64,000 nucleotides of DNA, from the NCBI RefSeq assembly GCF_003589595.1, contig NW_020653852.1, forward strand, positions 7,694,393 to 7,758,392, written 5' to 3'. How positions within the stretch are numbered: the first letter of the stretch is position 1; the number at the start of each line of letters is the position of its first letter. The notes beneath the pieces were generated by a model that saw only the letters and a list, made by a program, of their open reading frames with translations, ran no database searches and was not told where the DNA came from. The position numbers and the translations under genes are program-made. Positions 57,841 to 64,000 of this stretch are shown here, piece after piece. Source of the stretch: Hyposmocoma kahamanoa. Lineage: Eukaryota; Arthropoda; Insecta; Lepidoptera; Cosmopterigidae.

Positions 57841-58149
57841 CTGGAACAACGAAATAGGTTTAACATTAACAATAGAGAGTGGACACTAAAGCAACAGAAC
57901 GAAGAAGAACGTTATCTGAAACATTCATACAAAATACTTTTAGAGAAACATGTTTATTGGTTTTACTGAAAAATAAATCCAGAGATTCAACGTACGTCTG
58001 TAGGGTCGGTGATGATTTCATTAAATAACGATACAATTTAGTATTCTGCTTTCGGAAGAAAGAAAGGCATAAGCAGCAAATTTAAAATTAAGAGACAAAT
58101 AAAAAAATTACATTTAAATAGATATAACTTTGATATTATTGATATTACA

Positions 58150-58350
58150 TAGTTTAGAAAATGAAGCTATTTTTCAGATCTAATTCACGTATATTTGTTT
58201 TTTTAAACAAACCAACTTTTCGGGCCCTTTACAGGTGCCATGATCACGACTGACGTAGATGGTGATCTCATGATCTCGTAACCATGGCACCTGCAAAGGG
58301 CTCGAAACGTTGGTTTGTTTGAAAAACCTAATACACGCAATTTCGATCGA
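58150..58350. repeat. Head-to-head pair of Penelope-type terminal repeats
   Basis: Two copies of the pLTR-like sequence face each other: an inverted copy at 58155-58230 (GTATATTTGTTTTTTTAAAC, CCTTTACAGGTGCCATGATC) and a direct copy at 58270-58345 (CCATGGCACCTGCAAAGGGC, TCGAAACGTTGGTTTGTTTG). No Penelope coding sequence lies next to them. Confidence 0.65.
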
Positions 58351-58851
58351 AATGGTTTATTTCCTATGTTTAATAAATTAACGATTAAATAGTTTATTTG
58401 GTTTAATATACATAAGACATATTTTATATAGAAATATTCGGGTTATTTTAATTAACCGTTTTTAAAAAAAACCTTATTATTCTCTTTTAGTTTAGTAGAA
58501 AAAAAGTATAAAAATATATAATATTACTCATTGCATGTGGGTGGGCTTAACTAAACGGGATTTTTAAATTTAAAACTTGACTTATAATAGGACTAAAAGG
58601 CACAATTATTAGTAGTGAAAATCTGATTATCGTAATTGAGGTACAAAATAAGGACATATACATATACACCACTAAGTAAAATCCTTTGATATTAGTATTT
58701 CAACCAGGATAATGTAAAAGAAATACCATTCATAGCCTACAAAATCAAAATATCAAACTAGGTTTAATGTAGTCAACGATTTTTACAACATAATCAATAA
58801 TTTAACTTAATAAACATCAAATATTTATATCTTTTTTAAGGTAGAAAATCT

Positions 58852-59162
58852 GTTTTTTTTTTATAATATTAAGTTACGGGAGGAATAAGTCGCGCACCTG
58901 ATGGTAAGCCACACGACTATCTATAACACTTGCAGAGCCACTAGAGTTTTAAATCGCAAAGATCTGAGGGGCACTGCCACTGCGCCCGTCACCCTGAGAC
59001 ATAAGTTGACAAGTCCCATGTGTCTATAATTCCACCAGCACCCTTTCCCTTCAAAACCGGAACACAGTAATGCTGACATTACTGCTTGGCGGCAGAAATG
59101 GGTAACGTGGCAGTACTTCACTGGATGAACTGTTTCACAAGGAGATCCACTGCTACTAATTA
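58852..59162 (-). repeat. Repeat A copy 14
   Basis: Full-length inverse copy from the T-rich end and TAAGTTACGGGAGGAATAAG to GGAGATCCACTGCTACTAAT. Confidence 0.8.
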
Positions 59163-59492
59163 ATGATGTCAGTTGCGCTTTTTGAGCTAACAGTATTTAT
59201 CCAATAATTATTGAGATACATCTCTAGAAGAAATCGGTAGATGGGTTTTTAAATGTAATTTTGATAAAAATATTAGTTGTGCCCTTTTTCGTGCTGAGGA
59301 TATTAACAACTTCCGCAAAACGAGATTTATAATTTAGAATAAGAATAAAAATAAACAATGATAAAAACAATCTGGTTAAAAAAAACACGGACAATTAGTG
59401 AGAAAAGGAGAATATCAGAACAATAAGGAAGACAGAAACATGTCCATTATGTTACATGAGGGCGTGAAACATGTCATACAAATCTCTTCTAA

Positions 59493-59945
59493 ATGAGACG
59501 TTATCTAGGGAACCGTGTGCTTATTATTGTGTTGTTTGACAACGGTCAGTGTGCTTATTATCTTTGGTTTCACAAACGTCCACATGTATCTATTTATAGC
59601 GCTGAATCGGCAAGAGCAACACAGATAAAGCATGAAACAATAGTTTCTATTATTTCCATTACGCAATCGTTAGGTAATAATGTCAATACCCTTACTATAT
59701 ACTCTCCACGTGTTAAACGTCTCTGGAATGTTCTCCCGGACTCCATCAGAAGGTCTCCTAGTTTATTCTCTTTCAAAAAGGATGTCCATGAGCATTTTAT
59801 ATGTACATATATAGTTTGTCACTGCGATAATCATTATCATCATCTTTTGTTATTGTATGTATCATATATAAATATATATTTATGTATTATGTATGTAGAT
59901 ATGCATATATTAGGTTTCTTTGTTATATATATTTATTACACTTAA
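59493..59945 (+). mobile_element. LINE ORF2 C-terminal fragment
   Basis: An open frame of 150 codons includes YSPRVKRLWNVLPDSIRRSP and SLFSFKKDVHEHF, the common end of CR1/Jockey-type ORF2 (W N.LP..I..S.SL.SFK...), followed by a TA-rich 3' region (59860-59940). It is 5' truncated. Confidence 0.7.
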
Positions 59946-60439
59946 TACATTATTCAAAGGTACGTGTACACCCGAGGGTCTGTACAACGCCACAGATAAT
60001 GTTGTATCAGTCGTTAAGTCTGCCGTCCGCTAACGCGGGTAAGTGACAAGATGTTTTTTGAGATATCGTAAAAATCCATAACCGAGTTTTAGAATATTGA
60101 AAATGTTTAATGATATTTCAGCTATGCATCATTAAGGTAAGTTCCGATAAGTCGAATACATTAACTAATTTTAACGGTTTTTAAAAGAGAATTTTCCCAT
60201 TTGTCACTTAGCTACGCTTTAGTTAGTGGACGGCAGCAGTACTGGTCCTCATAAAAAGAAACGTCAAAGCCGACACGCTAAGAAGTAGATATACTGCTTA
60301 TCACAGAGAATGTATCTTCTCAACGGAGGGGACTTAGGTCAAAGTCTGATTGGATCAGGGACTAAATAGGCTTCTGAAAATAATAGGAATCTTCCTACAT
60401 GCAGGTTTTATCCTCGATCTTTTCGCTCATCGCAGCTCA

Positions 60440-60748
60440 AAAGAAAAGTAGAGATCGTTGTGAAAGAATTCATTCAGGGAAGACTGCCACCTTATCTATT
60501 TCTGCCGCCAAGCGGTAATGTGAACATTACTTTGTTCCAGGTTTGAAGGGTAAGCGTGCTGGTGAAATTATAGGCACATGGGACTTGTCAACTTACGAGT
60601 ATGTCTCAGGATGACGGGCGCAGTGGCAGTGCCCCTCAGATCTTTGCGATTTAAAGCTCTGAGTGGCGCTACAATCAGGCAGACAGGCGTGTCGCTTACC
60701 ACCAGGCTCACGACTTGTTCGTCCCGTCATTTGGTATCACAAAAAAAC
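60440..60748 (+). repeat. Repeat A copy 15
   Basis: Full-length + copy from GTAGAGATCGTTGTGAAAGA to CGTCCCGTCATTTGGTATCA and A6. Confidence 0.8.
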
Positions 60749-61052
60749 TTGCTTATTTCATATTTCGTGGATTTCCTCAAAAGATTCGGATGTAGTTTGG
60801 TTTGTGTCATGGATTACGTAGACGTTGTTACTCAACTAAGGACAAATAAAGATTTGGGTAAAAGTCGTAAAACTATTGTAACACAGAACAATTGTATTAG
60901 TTGATAACCTTACATACGTTTTAAATTTTTTTATTGAATTGATTCATTCAATTATTTTTTGTGAAAGGAGTAATTTCATTAATCGCGAACCGAACGCGCC
61001 CGCGAACGGTTTATAGCGCTCTGTGATAGTCATTGCTACCGTTTAAAAAAAA

Positions 61053-62345
61053 ATGTCTAATTTTGTGAAATGTTCTACTTGTAACATTGTAATAAGTGAG
61101 GTGCTAGCATTCATAGCTAATAAAATAGATGTGATGGACGAGGAGAGCATCAGCCGCATATGCGTTACTGCTTTTTCGGAAAGTGAAATTGAGTGTGCAA
61201 AAAATTTGTTATACGAATCTATATCCAATGGGAAGCGCAAAAAGACACGTAAAAGACAGGGCAAAACTGTTAGAAATATTGATGATATTATTTGTCTCTT
61301 AAAAGAAACGAATCCTGAAGAAATTCCCATATTCGTAGCACGAGACTTGCAGAAACTACCTCCGGTTCTTTTTGATCACGTTGATGTAACTCGCCTTCTT
61401 AAGGATTTGGTCAAAATGCGCAGCGACATCGATCGTATCACTGACGAGTACGCAACTATTAAGCAACTGGATACACTAAAGTTAGATGTTGAGAACTTAA
61501 AAACTGTTTCCATAGTTAACAACTTTCAGCGCGATGATGACCGCCACTGTGGGGTAAACACCGTTAGGGGTGCTTATTTGTTAAAAAGCTATGATTACGA
61601 CAGTGGCCCGATGGGGCTACCACATGTGTGTGCAAGTAACGACCTTGATAACTCTCACTGTCGCACTTCTACACCGCCTCAATTACCAAAACAGCAACAG
61701 ACAACGGAGGGTAGGAATATCGCTAATCAATCCCGTACGACGATGGAGGTGTCACTTGTAAATAATAATACATCAGCTGCGAGCGGGCAGGTAAACAATG
61801 CGAGTTGCATGACGCAACAAGCTCCACCCATTGAACCTGTCACCATTCCGGTTTCGCCTACTAAGTCTGAGACGGGACACACTGTCACTTCGTTCAAAAA
61901 TAAGTTGGTTAAAAAACCATTATCAAAAGTCGTGCGGGAAGGTAAATGGAAACCAGAGGCGCAGGATGAACAGTGGATACTTGTACAAAGAAAGAAATTA
62001 AGAAATCGTTTTATGGGCAGCCGAGGAAGAGCTGATGTAGAACAGAATAATAATTTCAAAGCGGCGGAACTGAAGATACCATTATTTGTTTACAATGTGT
62101 CGAAGGAGACGTCCGTGTGTGACATTGAAAATTATATTTTGAAGAAATCTAATATGACAGTAAACGTACAAAAAGTTGACATGAAAATGACTAAAGATTA
62201 TCATTCATTTAAAGTGTTTGTGCCTAAACATAAACTTAAGATGTTTTTAAGTGATGATTTTTGGCCAGAGGGGGTAGCATACCGCCGTTTTTTCGATTTT
62301 GATCGTTATAAAAAGAACGGAGACAGCAGCAAACTAAACCCGTAG
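61053..62345 (+). CDS. LINE ORF1 protein, 430 aa
   Basis: ORF1 proteins of non-LTR elements bind the element RNA. The N-terminus has a Cys-x2-Cys pair (VKCSTCNIVIS) but no complete finger that I can see. Residues about 60-75 are very basic (GKRKKTRKRQGKT). Residues about 120-160 are heptad-like and probably coiled coil (IKQLDTLKLDVENLKT). The middle is polar and Gln/Ser/Thr-rich. The last 90 residues (LFVYNVSKETSVCDIENYI to AYRRFFDFDRYKK) resemble the RRM-like or esterase-free C-terminal domain of Jockey-type ORF1. ATG follows a run of eight or so A. It stops with TAG two bases before the ORF2 ATG, suggesting coupled translation. Confidence 0.85.
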   Translation: MSNFVKCSTCNIVISEVLAFIANKIDVMDEESISRICVTAFSESEIECAKNLLYESISNGKRKKTRKRQGKTVRNIDDIICLLKETNPEEIPIFVARDLQKLPPVLFDHVDVTRLLKDLVKMRSDIDRITDEYATIKQLDTLKLDVENLKTVSIVNNFQRDDDRHCGVNTVRGAYLLKSYDYDSGPMGLPHVCASNDLDNSHCRTSTPPQLPKQQQTTEGRNIANQSRTTMEVSLVNNNTSAASGQVNNASCMTQQAPPIEPVTIPVSPTKSETGHTVTSFKNKLVKKPLSKVVREGKWKPEAQDEQWILVQRKKLRNRFMGSRGRADVEQNNNFKAAELKIPLFVYNVSKETSVCDIENYILKKSNMTVNVQKVDMKMTKDYHSFKVFVPKHKLKMFLSDDFWPEGVAYRRFFDFDRYKKNGDSSKLNP

Positions 62346-62347
62346 TA

Positions 62348-64000
62348 ATGAACACAACAAAGTTTGTCAGTTTCAATTGTAAAAATGTGGTAAGATCTAC
62401 TGGAGACATAAAGGATTTATGCGGCACGGCCGACATTATTGCTCTGCAGGAGACGTGGCTTTTGCCTCATGACATACCCTATTTAGGGAGCATTGACAGT
62501 GACTTTGCTTTTACTGGAAAGTCTGCGGTAGATACGTCAACCGGAATATTGAAAGGAAGACCCTACGGCGGGGTGGCTTTGTTATGGCGAAAGTCTAAGT
62601 TTCCGTGTGTATCAGTGTTAGTATGCAGTAGTGTGCGTCTTACTGCAATAAAAGTGGAACTCGGCGACCGCTCATTGTTGGTCATCTCAGTGTATATGCC
62701 TATAGCAGCGCATGAAAATTTAATCGAATTTACCGAGTGTCTCAGTGAGATAAATGCCCTAATTGAACTTAATAGTGTGGAATCCGTTTTTATACTTGGC
62801 GACTTCAACGCGCACCCAGGTGAGCGGTTTGCAATAGAATTATTAGATTTTTGTTTTGAAAAATCATGGTCATGCGTTGATATGGACTTATTACCTGTGG
62901 ATAGTTATACGTTTGTGAGTGAGGCTCATGGGTGTCGCCGTTGGCTCGACCATTGTTTACTGACAAGTGCGGCGCGACTTACTGTGGTTACCGCTACTGT
63001 CTTGTATGGTGTTTATTGGTCTGATCATTATCCGTTACAAATTGAAATTAATGTTGGTTTAATTGTACCTAAAGTATTGAATTACAAAATACCGGACAAC
63101 AAAGTAATCTGGAGAGAAAGAGATAGTGATCAGATAAATAAATATTTTGAATTCTGTAATTTGAAATTAAAAGAATTGGTTCTTCCTGATGTGTTGAAAA
63201 AATGTGAAAACAATTTCTGTTCTGTTCAATCGCATAGGTCGTTATTGGTTTCAATGTATCGTAATATTATAGGTATACTTACACAGGCTTCAGAGTATAG
63301 TTTTAATAAATTGAAAACTAAAAGCCATATTAATAAACATAAACAAATACCTGGCTGGAACAAATACGTCAGGGGAGCGCACCAAGAGGCTCGAAGTTGT
63401 TACAAAAAGTGGCTTTTATATGGTAAACCTACTAGTGGGCATATTTATGATCGTATGTACGAATCTAGGAAATATTTTAAAGCTAAACTTAGGATCTGTC
63501 AGAATAATTCCGAACAAATGAAAATGGACATTATTGCAAGTAATCATTCAAGTAAAGACTTCGGTAAATTTTGGAGGAATACTAACAAATTAAATCAAAA
63601 ACCAAGTCTTCCTGTGAGTGTTGGTGGTGTACATGATTCCACTCAAATTGCGAATGCATTCCGGTGTCATTTCAAGGTTAGATCGCCACTCTCGTCCGTG
63701 CAGCGGGTGCCAGATGTAGAGTGTGGTAGGGGTGAGTTACGTGTAAGGTTCTTGCCCCGTGAAGTGCATTCCATTATAAACAAAATGGTGAGGGGAAAGT
63801 CTCCCGGTCACGACGGGCTCAGCATAGAGCACCTAAAGTACGCTGGAGAGCACTTGCCGCGGGTGTTGGCCATGTTTTTCAACTCATGTTTGAGCCATAG
63901 TTACTTGCCCGATGATCTTATGTACACGGTGGTTGTACCAGTAATAAAGAACAAAACTGGGGATGCCTCTGACTTGTCTAACTACAGGCCCATATCTCTG
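62348..64000 (+). CDS. LINE ORF2: apurinic endonuclease plus start of reverse transcriptase (partial)
   Basis: ORF2 nicks target DNA and reverse-transcribes the RNA on site. I read 551 codons without a stop from ATG at 62348 to the window edge. Endonuclease motifs are all present: FVSFNCKN (Asn10), IIALQETW (Glu35), LLVISVYMP, FILGDFNAHPG (Asp152, Asn154) and YWSDHYPLQ (Ser225, Asp226, His227). From about residue 470 the reverse-transcriptase N-terminus appears (KMVRGKSPGHDGLSIEHLKY), and the window closes in the LSNYRPISL motif. The catalytic YxDD lies beyond the edge. Confidence 0.93.
   Translation, partial: MNTTKFVSFNCKNVVRSTGDIKDLCGTADIIALQETWLLPHDIPYLGSIDSDFAFTGKSAVDTSTGILKGRPYGGVALLWRKSKFPCVSVLVCSSVRLTAIKVELGDRSLLVISVYMPIAAHENLIEFTECLSEINALIELNSVESVFILGDFNAHPGERFAIELLDFCFEKSWSCVDMDLLPVDSYTFVSEAHGCRRWLDHCLLTSAARLTVVTATVLYGVYWSDHYPLQIEINVGLIVPKVLNYKIPDNKVIWRERDSDQINKYFEFCNLKLKELVLPDVLKKCENNFCSVQSHRSLLVSMYRNIIGILTQASEYSFNKLKTKSHINKHKQIPGWNKYVRGAHQEARSCYKKWLLYGKPTSGHIYDRMYESRKYFKAKLRICQNNSEQMKMDIIASNHSSKDFGKFWRNTNKLNQKPSLPVSVGGVHDSTQIANAFRCHFKVRSPLSSVQRVPDVECGRGELRVRFLPREVHSIINKMVRGKSPGHDGLSIEHLKYAGEHLPRVLAMFFNSCLSHSYLPDDLMYTVVVPVIKNKTGDASDLSNYRPISL

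Larger units (their letters stand above)
57841..60949. other. Upstream PDE8 intron or flank
   Basis: No PDE8 exon was recognised between 57840 and the LINE. It contains the Penelope-type repeat pair, repeat A copies 14 and 15 and a LINE tail. Confidence 0.6.
60950..64000 (+). mobile_element. Two-ORF non-LTR retrotransposon (LINE), truncated by window end
   Basis: A 5' leader of about 100 bp with a CpG-rich patch (61 kb) precedes ORF1; ORF2 follows after two bases and stays open to the last base. The architecture (ORF1 with a C-terminal RNA-binding-like region, ORF2 beginning with an endonuclease and then reverse transcriptase) fits the Jockey/CR1 group, but the clade cannot be fixed from this part. 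No disabling mutation is visible, so this copy looks young. It lies upstream of the last visible PDE8 exon, probably in a PDE8 intron. Confidence 0.9.

Noticed and set aside
1684..60748. Regularly recurring repeat A as a CRISPR-like or satellite array
   Set aside because: Copies are dispersed, in both orientations and at irregular spacing of kilobases; it is an interspersed mobile repeat.
61727..62059. 110-codon minus-strand frame
   Set aside because: Antisense shadow of LINE ORF1.

Overview
The window is eukaryotic nuclear DNA, most likely from a moth or butterfly. It is AT-rich, its genes are split into short exons with GT-AG introns, and it is crowded with SINEs, LINEs, MITEs, a mariner, a Penelope-like element and fold-back elements. 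Several repeats resemble ones I associate with Lepidoptera, for example the 'AACCGACTTCAAAAAAGGAG' family. Nothing bacterial, organellar or CRISPR-like is visible. The species cannot be told from the sequence alone.

Three host genes can be rebuilt exon by exon. (1) On the + strand, 3815-9252 holds the last six exons of the ceramide transfer protein gene (CERT): the linker and the whole START lipid-transfer domain. The PH and FFAT parts must lie upstream of the window. (2) On the + strand, 16315-19602 is a five-coding-exon gene for a Myb/SANT-like DNA-binding protein of about 286 residues. (3) On the - strand, 57840 down to 31868 holds 13 exons of the cyclic-nucleotide phosphodiesterase PDE8: the end of a receiver-like region, a PAS domain, a linker and a complete PDEase catalytic domain up to the stop. 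Its 5' exons lie beyond 57840. The three genes are unrelated in function and show no operon-like logic.

The rest is intergenic or intronic DNA shaped by transposition. The most complete element is a two-ORF non-LTR retrotransposon from about 60.95 kb to the right edge. ORF1 is intact (430 aa) and ORF2 is open for 551 codons, with the apurinic-endonuclease motifs in place, until the window ends. A full-length mariner (46828-48105) has perfect 23-bp inverted repeats, TA duplications and an uninterrupted 339-aa transposase, but its first catalytic aspartate reads as glutamate. A short interspersed family of about 300 bp ('repeat A') occurs some 15 times in both orientations. Several copies are interrupted by other elements, which gives a relative insertion order.

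I did not find a convincing new biological system such as an unknown defence or biosynthetic locus. What merits a second look is structural: a 1.25-kb fold-back inside another repeat inside the Myb/SANT intron; a PDE8 catalytic exon pinned between two transposable elements; a 42-bp perfect palindrome; an 8-bp-TSD hAT MITE pair; nested insertions in a Penelope-like element with hammerhead-like terminal repeats; and a tandem-repeat block in a PDE8 intron.
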